A stretch of DNA of 64,000 nt from Niabella insulamsoli (GTDB lineage: Bacteria; Bacteroidota; Bacteroidia; Chitinophagales; Chitinophagaceae). Both the position numbers and the translations under genes were made by a program. The stretch covers positions 496,001-560,000 of the forward strand of contig NZ_CP190246.1 of the NCBI RefSeq assembly GCF_039652435.2, written 5' to 3'. This document shows positions 34,110-41,929 of the stretch, piece by piece (position 1 is the first letter of the stretch; every line of letters starts with the position of its first letter). The notes beneath the pieces were generated by a model. That model did not search any database. It was not told the origin of the DNA and was given only the letters and a program-made list of their open reading frames with translations.

Positions 34110-35204
34110 TCAGGCGCTATATTCAGGATAATGGTCAGAGAAATAATCGTTTATAATACGAGGGAAGGAACGGTCTTGCATCTGTTGCCATGTCGACCAT
34201 TCAAACTCCCCGAGGCCTTTTGGATTTTTTTCGACTTCACATTCGATAAAAAAAGCATGAATTGTTTGATGGGTTAGTTTCTGCGTGTATTTCTTTTTAA
34301 TGACTTTTGTAACATCTCCTTCACGAATCCAATTTCTTTTCACGGCTGTTTCAATGGCTTTTTCAGGCGGTTCGATGCTGTCAAGTTCGATTATTGGAAA
34401 TTCATGTAAATGCCGCCAGATATCTTTCTCCGCTCGCTCGCGGATTGCCACCACCGTCGAAAAGCGGATGAGGAAGAAATAAAAAAACCTGGTTCGTTGT
34501 TTCACTGTTTTTTCCTTAACAGGTAAAACCTGAACTTTTCCTTCCGCAAAAGCCCTGCAAGATTGATTCAATGCGCACAGGTGGCAATCTGGCGCAACGG
34601 GTTTGCAAACCGTCGCTCCAAAATCCATAATAGCCTGGTTGTACAAAGCCGCCTTTTTCTTATCGAGCGCCTGCCCGGCCATTTCCGCAAATTTCTTTCG
34701 CCCGGCAGTACTATCGATAGGCAGGTCGATGGCAAAAAACCTGGCGAGTACGCGAAACACGTTGCCATCAAGCACGGCGTAGGGGAGGTTGAAGGCAAAG
34801 GAGGCAATAGCAGCAGCGGTATAAGGGCCAACGCCTTTTAGTTGCAGCAGGCCTTCATAACTGTCGGGGAAAACGCCTTTTAATTCCGTATGTATAAATT
34901 TTGCGGTTGCTATCAGGTTGCGGCAGCGGGAGTAATAGCCCAGTCCTTCCCACAATTTGAACACTTTTTTTTCATCTGCTGTTGCCAAATCTTTCACGGT
35001 GGGAAACTGCTCAATAAAGTTGCAGTAATAACTTAAACCCTGCTCCACGCGCGTCTGCTGTAAAATGATTTCGCTCAGCCAGATTTTGTACGGATCTTTC
35101 TCAAATTTCCAGGGCATTTTCCGTTTATTGCGGTATCGGTTCCACTTTAACAGATTTTCTGAAAATTTATTGACAGTCAGATATTTATGTGTTAAATTGC
35201 TCAA
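34110..35204 (-). CDS. mutY: A/G-specific adenine glycosylase
   Basis: A 364-residue base-excision repair enzyme that removes A mispaired with 8-oxoG. Catalytic Glu45 lies in SEIILQQTRV, the helix-hairpin-helix is LKGVGPYTA (122-130), and the catalytic Asp146 is in VLDGNVFRV. The 4Fe-4S cluster ligands Cys200, Cys207, Cys210 and Cys216 have the exact C-x6-C-x2-C-x5-C spacing. A C-terminal NUDIX-like MutT domain follows. TTG at 35202-35204 is the probable start, as no ATG lies before the conserved N-terminal helix. Divergent from the HU gene. Confidence 0.95.
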   Translation of the reverse strand: MSNLTHKYLTVNKFSENLLKWNRYRNKRKMPWKFEKDPYKIWLSEIILQQTRVEQGLSYYCNFIEQFPTVKDLATADEKKVFKLWEGLGYYSRCRNLIATAKFIHTELKGVFPDSYEGLLQLKGVGPYTAAAIASFAFNLPYAVLDGNVFRVLARFFAIDLPIDSTAGRKKFAEMAGQALDKKKAALYNQAIMDFGATVCKPVAPDCHLCALNQSCRAFAEGKVQVLPVKEKTVKQRTRFFYFFLIRFSTVVAIRERAEKDIWRHLHEFPIIELDSIEPPEKAIETAVKRNWIREGDVTKVIKKKYTQKLTHQTIHAFFIECEVEKNPKGLGEFEWSTWQQMQDRSFPRIINDYFSDHYPEYSA

Positions 35205-35327
35205 AGTTTTTTAGGTATTTACAAGCGTAAACGAAGTTTGGATTAATAATTGTGTATAAGAGTTCTGTAAGTATGTATAACACACTGGATTACGATTCAG
35301 TTTTTTAGTTAAAATAATATTAAATCT

Positions 35328-35651
35328 ATGCGAAAGGCAGACTTAGTAAATAAGATTTCGGATAAAACCGGAATACCGAAAGTAGACGTGTTGGTAACGC
35401 TTGAAACTATGTTTAAAGAAGTTAAGGATACCCTGGCTTCTGGCGAAAACATCTACATCCGCGGATTTGGTAGTTTTATAACCAAAAAAAGAGCTGCGAA
35501 GATCGGCCGCAATATTAAGAAAAACGTGGCGGTTCATATTCCCGAACATTATATTCCTGCGTTCAAACCAGCCAAAGAATTCAGCAGCGAGGTAAAAAAG
35601 TTGAAAGAGCCAAAAGCCGATGACGGCCCGGGTGAGGATGCTGAAGATTAG
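35328..35651 (+). CDS. HU/IHF family DNA-binding protein
   Basis: A 107-residue histone-like protein. The DNABII fold is clear: VNKISDKTGIPKVDVLVTLETMF, then GENIYIRGFGSFITKKRAAKIGRN, with a PEHYIPAFKPAKEF arm. A short acidic tail (KADDGPGEDAED) extends beyond the HU core. It bends DNA in the nucleoid. A second HU is encoded at 53,931. ATG at 35328; divergent from mutY, as is usual near mutY-ssb-gldE in this phylum. Confidence 0.93.
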   Translation: MRKADLVNKISDKTGIPKVDVLVTLETMFKEVKDTLASGENIYIRGFGSFITKKRAAKIGRNIKKNVAVHIPEHYIPAFKPAKEFSSEVKKLKEPKADDGPGEDAED

Positions 35652-35666
35652 CCAAAACTAAAAATC

Positions 35667-35700
35667 AAGGCCTTTGCCTAAGGCCTTTCCACTCTTTTTT
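35667..35700 (+). terminator. Possible terminator after HU gene
   Basis: AAGGCC (35667-35672) and GGCCTT (35682-35687) form a 6-bp stem; the T run (35695-35700) follows only after a 7-nt gap, so the call is weak. Confidence 0.4.
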
Positions 35701-35724
35701 AAACAATTTATAGCATATTGGGGT

Positions 35725-35732
35725 TACCTTTG
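35725..35732 (+). promoter_or_regulatory. Putative -7 element of TPR gene
   Basis: TACCTTTG matches TAnnTTTG exactly, 20 bp before the GTG start at 35753. No -33 partner was seen. Confidence 0.45.
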
Positions 35733-35752
35733 CAGTTCAAATTTTTTTCAAT

Positions 35753-36634
35753 GTGAAGAAACCTCAATATTTAACTATTTTAGTAGCGGTTGTTGTCTTG
35801 TGTTTGATTTGGGCTTTTGGTAAAACAAAACCCGACGCTCACGAAGCTGGCAACCACGAAGGGCACCAGCACGACCAAAATCCGTCAACAGCTGCCGCTG
35901 ACGTGGCAAATACTTCATTTTCAATTGATAGCGCACTGGGAGTGTTGAAAGAAAAGCTTTCGCAGGACGATGCTGCTGCGGTTTCCAAGCTTGAATCTGC
36001 GGCTTCCGCCGAAACCGACAATAGCCAAAAATTACACCATTATCACCAGCTTTCGCAGTTCTGGAAAGACAAGGGAAAGGCATTTATTCCCTACGCCTGG
36101 TACACCTCTGAAAGTGCACGGTTGGAAAATTCAGAAAAAAACCTCAATTTTGCAGGCCATTTGTTTTTAAACAATCTTCAGAATGTTGAAAACGGAGATG
36201 TTGCAAAATGGATGGCGCTTCAGGCAAAGGATTTGTTTGAGAGGTCTTTGAAGATAAATGCTGATAATGATTCGGCGAAAGTGGGGCTGGGAGCTACCTA
36301 TTTATTTGGCGGCATTTCAAATGCGCCAATGGAAGGAATCAGCAAAATCAGGGAAGTAGTGGAGAAGGATAGCACCAATATATACGCGCAGATGACGCTG
36401 GCAATGGGTTCGCTGATGAGCGGGCAAACGGACAAGGCGAAAGCGCGGCTGCAAACCGTAACACAATTAGATCCTAAAAATCTTCAGGCGATACTGCTGC
36501 TCGCTGATGTTTATGAAAAACAACAGCAAAAGCAGGATGCGATCAAATATTATCAGCAGGCGCTGCCGCTTGTAAAAGAGCATCCTGAAATGGAAGCCGA
36601 ACTTAAAAAAAGAATTAAGGCCTTAAAAAGCTGA
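35753..36634 (+). CDS. Tetratricopeptide-repeat protein
   Basis: A 293-residue protein with one N-terminal membrane anchor (LTILVAVVVLCLIWAFG), a His-rich hydrophilic linker, then TPR repeats from about residue 80 to the C-terminus (for example AKVGLGATYLFGG, AQMTLAMGSLMSGQTDKAKA, LQAILLLADVYEKQQQKQDA). Likely periplasmic-facing and used for protein contacts. The start must be GTG at 35753: the ATG two bases earlier is followed at once by TGA. It lies between HU and rng in the standard neighbourhood. Partner unknown. Confidence 0.85.
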   Translation: MKKPQYLTILVAVVVLCLIWAFGKTKPDAHEAGNHEGHQHDQNPSTAAADVANTSFSIDSALGVLKEKLSQDDAAAVSKLESAASAETDNSQKLHHYHQLSQFWKDKGKAFIPYAWYTSESARLENSEKNLNFAGHLFLNNLQNVENGDVAKWMALQAKDLFERSLKINADNDSAKVGLGATYLFGGISNAPMEGISKIREVVEKDSTNIYAQMTLAMGSLMSGQTDKAKARLQTVTQLDPKNLQAILLLADVYEKQQQKQDAIKYYQQALPLVKEHPEMEAELKKRIKALKS

Positions 36635-36673
36635 ATTAACTATTATAATTAACAAGAATTAAATTATTTAACT

Positions 36674-36763
36674 ATGCCTTGTGGTAAAAAAAGAAAACGT
36701 CATAAAATTGCAACTCACAAACGCAAAAAAAGACTTAGAAAAAACCGTCATAAAAAGAAATAA
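36674..36763 (+). CDS. AURKAIP1/COX24-domain mini-protein (29 aa)
   Basis: ATG at 36674 and TAA at 36761-36763 encode 29 residues, nearly all Lys, Arg and His, beginning MPCGKKRKRH and ending NRHKKK. It matches the short Bacteroidota proteins annotated as AURKAIP1/COX24 domain-containing. That domain is shared with mitochondrial mS38 and with mycobacterial bS22, so a small-subunit ribosome position is likely by family. It lies 39 bp after the TPR gene and is followed by a terminator. Confidence 0.85.
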   Translation: MPCGKKRKRHKIATHKRKKRLRKNRHKKK

Positions 36764-36789
36764 GCTTTTCTTTCTATAAAATATTCTAC

Positions 36790-36822
36790 ATAGAACCCCG
36801 TAGATTTTTCTCGGGGTTTTAT
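36790..36822 (+). terminator. Terminator after 29-aa gene
   Basis: AACCCCG (36794-36800) pairs with CGGGGTT (36812-36818), and the stem can be extended by four outer pairs including one G-U, around an 11-nt loop, before a TTTTAT tail. Confidence 0.75.
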
Positions 36823-36956
36823 GTAATATATTCGTTTTCGGATACTTTATCGTTATATGCATTTTCCAGCCTTTAATGCCATATACTTTTTTGCCTGCAT
36901 TTAAATAACGCATAAAGTAGGTTTACCTTTAAGGCCTAGTTCATGTTCACTATGTA

Positions 36957-38504
36957 ATGAATAAAGAAATTGTAATTAATGCCGCTCCCACCGGCGTAGA
37001 AATAGCTTTGTTGGAAGACAAAAAGCTGGTGGAGTTGCATAGCGAAAAAAGTGATGCCCGCTTTGCTGTAGGAGATTTGTATCTTGGCAAAGTAAAAAGG
37101 CTTATGCCGGGGCTCAATGCAGCTTTCATAGACGTTGGTTTTGAGAAAGATGCATTTTTACATTATACCGATTTAAGCCCCTATGCCAAATCGCTGCTGA
37201 AGTTTACCAACCTTGCTATGTCAGCCACCGATGCCAACCCCATCGATTTTTCAAAATTCCAGGTAGAACCCGAAATTGTAAAAACCGGCAAGATCAGTGA
37301 AGTCATGGGTGGCAGGCCTCATGTTTTGGTGCAGATATTAAAAGAGCCTATTGCTGCGAAAGGTCCGAGATTAAGTTGCGAGTTATCGCTACCGGGCCGT
37401 TTCGTGGTTATTACGCCGTTTAATAATATTGTTGCTGTTTCTAAAAAGATCCATTCCTCTGAAGAGCGGAAACGTTTACAACGCATAATTGAAGCAGTAA
37501 AGCCAAAAAACTTCGGTGTGATTGTGCGTACGGCAGCCGAGGGAAAGAATACGGCAGAGCTCTATGAAGACCTGGGGAACCTGGTTAATATCTGGAAAAC
37601 AGTGCAGCAAAATTTGCGGGGTGCCGTTGCGCCGTCTAAAATTTTCAGCGAGCAAAACAAAACCAACAGTATTCTGCGCGATTTATTGAGCGCTGACTAC
37701 AACCGGATTGTTACCAACGACAAAAATATTTTTACCGAAACAAAGAGTTATATCCAGCGTATAGCCCCGGAGAAAGCTGAAATAGTAAACCAGGCGCAGG
37801 GAAATGTTTTTGATACGCTCGGCATTACGAAGCAGGTAAAAGGTTCTTTTGGGAAAACTGTTACCTTAACCAGCGGCGCCTATCTGATTATAGAACATAC
37901 CGAAGCCCTGCATGTGATCGATGTAAACAGCGGTTATAAGAACGTAGGAAACAATCAGGAGCAAAACGCATTGGAAACTAACCTGGAAGCGGCTGCCGAA
38001 ATTGCCAGGCAACTAAGGCTCAGGGATATTGGAGGCATTATTGTCGTAGATTTTATCGATATGAAGCTGGCTGAAAATAAGAAAAAGCTTTACGATAAGA
38101 TGGACGAGGTGATGACGGCCGACAGGGCGAAGCACTCGGTATTGCCCATTTCGAAGTTTGGTTTGATGCAGATTACAAGGCAACGGATGCGCCCCGAAGT
38201 GAATATCAATACACAGGAAATGTGCCCGAGCTGCAACGGCAGCGGGAAAATATCATCTACCCTCGTATTGGAAGATGAGATTGAAAAGAACTTAAACTAC
38301 CTGATCACTCACAAACATAAAAACCTGAAATTGGTAGTGCATCCCATTATGCACGCTTATCTGACAAAGGGTCTTTGGTTTAGCAATAAAGTGGCGAAAT
38401 GGAATAAGAAATTTGGCCAAAAAACCAGATTGGAAAAAGACACTTCCTACCAACTAACAGAATATCACTTCTTTGATGCTAACGACGACGAAATAAAATT
38501 TTAA
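36957..38504 (+). CDS. rng: Ribonuclease E/G family protein
   Basis: A 515-residue endoribonuclease of the RNase G type, used in rRNA maturation and mRNA decay. An S1 domain sits in the first 120 residues (GDLYLGKVKRLMPGLNAAFIDVG, KDAFLHYTDL). The catalytic DNase I-like core contains HVIDVNSG and RDIGGIIVVDFIDM, which supply the acidic metal ligands. The Zn-link motif is CPSCNGSG near residue 425. There is no long disordered C-terminal scaffold as in E. coli RNase E. ATG at 36957. Confidence 0.95.
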   Translation: MNKEIVINAAPTGVEIALLEDKKLVELHSEKSDARFAVGDLYLGKVKRLMPGLNAAFIDVGFEKDAFLHYTDLSPYAKSLLKFTNLAMSATDANPIDFSKFQVEPEIVKTGKISEVMGGRPHVLVQILKEPIAAKGPRLSCELSLPGRFVVITPFNNIVAVSKKIHSSEERKRLQRIIEAVKPKNFGVIVRTAAEGKNTAELYEDLGNLVNIWKTVQQNLRGAVAPSKIFSEQNKTNSILRDLLSADYNRIVTNDKNIFTETKSYIQRIAPEKAEIVNQAQGNVFDTLGITKQVKGSFGKTVTLTSGAYLIIEHTEALHVIDVNSGYKNVGNNQEQNALETNLEAAAEIARQLRLRDIGGIIVVDFIDMKLAENKKKLYDKMDEVMTADRAKHSVLPISKFGLMQITRQRMRPEVNINTQEMCPSCNGSGKISSTLVLEDEIEKNLNYLITHKHKNLKLVVHPIMHAYLTKGLWFSNKVAKWNKKFGQKTRLEKDTSYQLTEYHFFDANDDEIKF

Positions 38505-38507
38505 TTG

Positions 38508-38536
38508 AAAAAGCCCCTCAAAAAAGGGGCTTTTTT
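38508..38536 (+). terminator. Rho-independent terminator after rng
   Basis: AAAAAGCCCCT (38508-38518) and AGGGGCTTTTT (38525-38535) form an 11-bp stem with a 6-nt loop and T tail. It would work on both strands and overlaps the last codons of the convergent 80-aa gene. Confidence 0.9.
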
Positions 38537-38777
38537 AGTTCTTATTAAGTAAAAATCGGAAGGGCCTGAGCCGCTCACGGCTCGCGGCTGCCATTATTTT
38601 ATTTTTGTTGGAAGTGATTTTATAACGGGTAACCAATTCATGTGCGCGGCAAAAGCCGTCTACGTTGTCAACATAGCCGATCAGATCATTGAGGTATTCA
38701 ACGCGGGTATCAATGGCGTCGGGGCTTACCTGTTCGTTTTTTATGACCAATATGATATCGCGGCGATATTTATTCAT
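38535..38777 (-). CDS. Hypothetical protein (80 aa)
   Basis: An 80-residue, Arg/Lys/Asp-rich soluble protein starting MNKYRRDIILVI with no recognisable domain, signal or membrane segment. ATG at 38775-38777. Its stop codon lies in the T run of the rng terminator. Composition is protein-like rather than shadow-like, and no other gene occupies the gap, but I cannot assign a family. Confidence 0.5.
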   Translation of the reverse strand: MNKYRRDIILVIKNEQVSPDAIDTRVEYLNDLIGYVDNVDGFCRAHELVTRYKITSNKNKIMAAASRERLRPFRFLLNKN

Positions 38778-38875
38778 TACAAGGCAATAGTAGAAAGTGT
38801 AATAGTAAATTTACTTTATTTTACAATTAATTCATCTTAAAAGTTGAATTTTATATTTTTTTTATTCAGCGCCTC

Positions 38876-39988
38876 ATGAATGCGATCTCCCCACTTAAAA
38901 TTCTCGTTGCTCCTTTAGATTGGGGATTGGGGCATACCACCCGGTGTGTGCCGGTGATAGAAGAATTAAAAAGACAGGGCGCCACGGTTATTTTAGCGGG
39001 CAACAAAGAGCAGCAGGCGCTTCTCGCGCCCCTATTCCCAAATTGCAGGTTTTTGCCATTGGAAGGCTACCGGGTGCGCTACAGTAAATCGGGCGGCGGA
39101 TTTTTTTTAAAAATGCTAAGGCAGGCGCCACGCATTCTTGCAGCTATCAGGCGCGAAAACAAATGGCTGCGGCGGATTGTCGACGAATTGAAAATAGACG
39201 GCGTGATCAGTGACAACCGCTTTGGACTGTATGCCCCCGGCCTTCCCTGCGCTTTTATCACTCACCAATTGCAGCTCCAAACTAAAGGCGGCCGTCTTTC
39301 AGCCGTATTGGCAAGGCGCATGAATTACCGATATATCCATAGATTTTCTACCTGTTGGATCCCAGATTTCCCCGGCCTCGCGAATTTGGCCGGATCGCTG
39401 TCTCACCCTGACATTATGCCTGGGATTGTTTGCCGGTATATTGGGGCGTTATCGCGAATAGAACTTACTCCACATGTTGAAAAAAACGAGCGCAAGATCG
39501 TTTTCCTGCTGTCAGGCCCCGAACCGCAAAGAACGATTTTTGAACAAAAAATCATCAGCCAGATCGGCAAGCTCGACTATCATCCCGTAATCGTCAGAGG
39601 CGTACCCTTAGAAACGGAAATGCCTGCGGTGAAAAATGCCACGATTTTTAACCATCTTTCTAAAAGCGAATTATCCACGCTGTTGCAGGAGGCGGCTTTT
39701 GTCGTTTGCAGAAGCGGCTATAGTTCCGTGATGGACATCAACCAGATAAGAGCCAGGTCGATCCTGGTACCCACGCCCGGCCAAACCGAGCAGTTATACC
39801 TCGGAGACTACCTGATGAAAAAAGGGTTTGCCTTAATGGGTAACCAGGAAGATCTCGATTTGCCGGCCTTAATAAATCGCGCTGTGCAGTTCGATTACGA
39901 CGGATTTGTAAATACGGATGATAGTCTCTTGCGTGAGGCAGTCGGCCAGTTTTTGCAATTATGCAATGCACCCGTCTCCCCGTCTTAA
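38876..39988 (+). CDS. Glycosyltransferase (MurG/GT28-like)
   Basis: A 370-residue GT-B fold glycosyltransferase. The N-terminal half begins with the nucleotide-sugar/acceptor pattern ILVAPLDWGLGHTTRCVPVIEEL, where the GxGH loop resembles MurG. The C-terminal half holds the donor-binding GT28 region (KIVFLLSGPEPQRT and CRSGYSSVMDINQIRARSILVPTPGQTEQ). Bacteroidota homologues are annotated only as glycosyltransferase family protein; acceptor unknown. ATG at 38876. Its stop codon overlaps that of the convergent DUF3078 gene by 3 nt. Confidence 0.87.
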   Translation: MNAISPLKILVAPLDWGLGHTTRCVPVIEELKRQGATVILAGNKEQQALLAPLFPNCRFLPLEGYRVRYSKSGGGFFLKMLRQAPRILAAIRRENKWLRRIVDELKIDGVISDNRFGLYAPGLPCAFITHQLQLQTKGGRLSAVLARRMNYRYIHRFSTCWIPDFPGLANLAGSLSHPDIMPGIVCRYIGALSRIELTPHVEKNERKIVFLLSGPEPQRTIFEQKIISQIGKLDYHPVIVRGVPLETEMPAVKNATIFNHLSKSELSTLLQEAAFVVCRSGYSSVMDINQIRARSILVPTPGQTEQLYLGDYLMKKGFALMGNQEDLDLPALINRAVQFDYDGFVNTDDSLLREAVGQFLQLCNAPVSPS

Positions 39989-40914
39989 AACTTCACTAAA
40001 AAACCTAATCCCAGCATTGATTTGATTTGAGTGGCTGGTGAAGTATTATTGGGCCCGAATAATCTCGCGTCGTCATCGTAGATCATATCAAGGCTATAAG
40101 TGACGGTGAGAAATTTGGCCAGTTTCATGTTGATCAGGTTCGTCCAATACAAGTCGATATTTTTGGGCTTTTCGAGATAATTAGCGTAAAGGTCGAGCTT
40201 GCTTTTATAGGAAAACATCTTATTAATTTCTTTCAGGTAATTCAACGAAGCAAAAGCGCCGAATTCTGTTTTAACATGCTTGCCCATGTCTACGCCATAA
40301 GCGCCCGCGGCTGATAGCGAATCGTTGTTGACGATCGTCCAACGCACCGTAGCCGGCGACAAGAACGCTGAAAATTCTTTATTGGGTTTCCACTCGAAGC
40401 CCGGGCTGAGCAAAACGTAGGCGGGCGAAAGAAAATTGGAGCTGAGGGTGCGGTTCCCGTCATCTTCATAGGTATAACCTTTAAAAAGCTGCGACCTGAA
40501 ATTAAATAAGGCGCCGACATTCCACTTCGACCCGATCGCGTACCCGTATTTAGACACCAGGTCAACCCGGTCGTCGTTTTTTCGGCTGCCCAAAGATGTG
40601 GTGTTGATATAACCCAAATTTATATCCAGAGAATTATCCCAGCTGTGCTTGTCTTTTTTGTAAAATGCGTATAAACTAAGATTACCATTAACAGCGAGTG
40701 AGAATTTATCGCCACCGGCAGCCCAATTGCTGAGCGAGCCCTGCGCTACATTTAAACCTACAAACCCTCCTGTTTTCCAAACTTTGTTGGTAGTGTCATT
40801 TGGATCTTTGGTGATCGTTCTTTGCGATTCTTTTTTCAGGTTCTGAACCGTTTTGTCCTGAGCGGCTAATTGCAGGCAAACGAATGTCAGCCCGAGCATC
40901 ATCATTTTTTTCAT
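39985..40914 (-). CDS. DUF3078 outer-membrane-like protein
   Basis: A 309-residue exported protein. A signal peptide ends near QLAAQ (residue 19). After a polar linker comes a beta-rich region of alternating hydrophobic strands (WKTGGFVGLNVAQGSLSNWAAGG, SWDNSLDINLGYI, FLTVTYSLDMIYDDD) ending in an aromatic FLVKF, as in outer-membrane barrels. It belongs to DUF3078, a Bacteroidota family of unknown role. ATG at 40912-40914. Confidence 0.9.
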   Translation of the reverse strand: MKKMMMLGLTFVCLQLAAQDKTVQNLKKESQRTITKDPNDTTNKVWKTGGFVGLNVAQGSLSNWAAGGDKFSLAVNGNLSLYAFYKKDKHSWDNSLDINLGYINTTSLGSRKNDDRVDLVSKYGYAIGSKWNVGALFNFRSQLFKGYTYEDDGNRTLSSNFLSPAYVLLSPGFEWKPNKEFSAFLSPATVRWTIVNNDSLSAAGAYGVDMGKHVKTEFGAFASLNYLKEINKMFSYKSKLDLYANYLEKPKNIDLYWTNLINMKLAKFLTVTYSLDMIYDDDARLFGPNNTSPATQIKSMLGLGFLVKF

Positions 40915-40936
40915 ATTGATTGATAGTGGTTTGCTA

Positions 40937-40944
40937 CAAAAATA
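40937..40944 (-). promoter_or_regulatory. Putative -7 element of DUF3078 gene
   Basis: TATTTTTG on the minus strand, an exact TAnnTTTG match 23 bp before the ATG. No matching -33 was found. Confidence 0.45.
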
Positions 40945-40978
40945 GCAGGTATGGCCTAACTATTATGAATAAAAAAAT

Positions 40979-41111
40979 TATATTTGAAAGCCTGGTGAGT
41001 GGTTAGTGTTTTGGCTGTGAGTGAAAGGTAGTTCTTGATAATGCAGGTTTCGGGAGACCTCGGCATATTGTAAAAACAAAAAAACCTTTCCGCAAAGCGA
41101 AAAGGTTTTTT
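40979..41111 (+). ncRNA. Possible small RNA on the plus strand
   Basis: TATATTTG (40979-40986) is an exact -7 match with no gene behind it. About 90 bp later is the bidirectional terminator at 41079-41111, and a small hairpin (41045-41060) lies between. A short plus-strand transcript is possible, but there is no -33 element. Confidence 0.25.
41079..41111 (-). terminator. Bidirectional intrinsic terminator
   Basis: An 11-bp stem, AAAAAACCTTT (41079-41089) with AAAGGTTTTTT (41101-41111), encloses a small CGC-AAA-GCG hairpin. A/T runs on both sides let it act in both directions. On the minus strand it follows the tRNA-like RNA by 5 nt. Confidence 0.88.
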
Positions 41112-41116
41112 AAAAG

Positions 41117-41277
41117 CTGTAGGGGGAGGGGTCGAACCTCCACGAGGCGGTTAGCCGCAACACAAAGTTAGTGGTCAATCCTGGTCGGCCTGACGGTCGG
41201 CTCTATGCTGTGTTTATCCCGGGCTCCTCACCCTCGAGACAAGAGGGCATGTCTGCCAAAAATTTCATCACCCCACA
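41117..41277 (-). ncRNA. tRNA-shaped structured RNA of unknown family
   Basis: Read on the minus strand the RNA has an acceptor-like stem TGTGGGG (41277-41271) with CCCTACA (41124-41118, one G-U); TG linker; a 3-bp D-stem with a 14-nt loop containing GG; G; a 5-bp anticodon-like stem CCCTC/GAGGG (41247-41243/41235-41231) with loop TTGTCTC; and a T-arm GGAGG-TTCGACC-CCTCC (41141-41125) with a consensus T-loop. The D-arm resembles tRNA-Leu. The variable region is 89 nt (41230-41142), with stems GAGG/CCTC, AGCC/GGCT and AACACA/TGTGTT and a repeated GCCGACC. A full promoter and terminator flank it. No CCA. Loop triplet GTC is not a Leu anticodon. It might be a divergent 6S RNA or a tRNA-derived regulatory RNA. 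Confidence 0.6.
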
Positions 41278-41322
41278 ATTTTAAAGATCTTGAACTGAAT
41301 CTACTTTCAGTCGTTGATAAAA

Positions 41323-41355
41323 CAAAAGTAAAGATTATGGCATATTCCTTCCAAA
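41323..41355 (-). promoter_or_regulatory. Consensus promoter of the tRNA-like RNA
   Basis: On the minus strand TTTG (41355-41352), a 21-nt spacer and TACTTTTG (41330-41323) match both consensus elements exactly. The start would be near 41316, giving a 40-nt leader with a 6-bp hairpin (41294-41311) before the folded domain. Confidence 0.75.
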
Positions 41356-41441
41356 TGTTTTAATAAAAAATTTTAAAATATAGTATTTATTTAATAAATT
41401 GCTCTATACATTAGATTTTATCAAATTTAAGCTGCTGAATT

Positions 41442-41915
41442 ATGAATTCTAAATCAACGCTCGACCGCCTCGATTTGCAAATTATCGAACACATGATGGA
41501 CGATGCAGAAATATCTTATGCCGATTTGGGGAAGAAATTATTTGTTTCCGGGGGTACCATCCACGTCCGGATAAAAAAGCTGCAAAAGGACGGCGTTGTA
41601 AAAGGAACCCGGCTCAATCCTGACTTAAAATTGCTGGGCTATGATGTTATTGCCTTTATTGGCATTTACCTGAAAGAAAGTTCCTTATATGATTCGGTGG
41701 CAAAAGAACTGCACAAAATAAAGGAGATCGTCCGCCTGAATTACACGACCGGCAATTACAGCATGTTTGCGGAAATTGTTTGTAAAGATATTTCTGAGCT
41801 GCGCATCGTGTTGCATGAAAAATTACAGAAAATAAAAGGTATTGAACGTACAGAAACGCTGATTTCTCTGGAAGAAAGCTTTTCGCGCAGTGTCCGCGTG
41901 TTGGATGAACCTTAA
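41442..41915 (+). CDS. Lrp/AsnC family transcriptional regulator
   Basis: A 157-residue regulator with an N-terminal winged helix (LDRLDLQIIEHMMDDAEISYADLGKKLFVSGGTIHVRIKKL, read in parts) and a C-terminal RAM/AsnC ligand-binding domain (DVIAFIGIYLKESS...GNYSMFAEIVCKDI...GIERTETLISL). Such proteins form dimers to octamers and respond to amino acids. It is alone: convergent with ligA and facing away from the tRNA-like RNA gene. Target and ligand cannot be inferred here. Confidence 0.93.
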   Translation: MNSKSTLDRLDLQIIEHMMDDAEISYADLGKKLFVSGGTIHVRIKKLQKDGVVKGTRLNPDLKLLGYDVIAFIGIYLKESSLYDSVAKELHKIKEIVRLNYTTGNYSMFAEIVCKDISELRIVLHEKLQKIKGIERTETLISLEESFSRSVRVLDEP

Positions 41916-41929
41916 TAAAGCCGGCGCTG

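Noticed and set aside
41117..41277. tmRNA, RNase P RNA or an intron-bearing tRNA
   Set aside because: Too short for tmRNA or RNase P RNA, no tag reading frame ending in LAA, and the anticodon-like stem-loop is closed without an insertion, so a group I intron does not fit.
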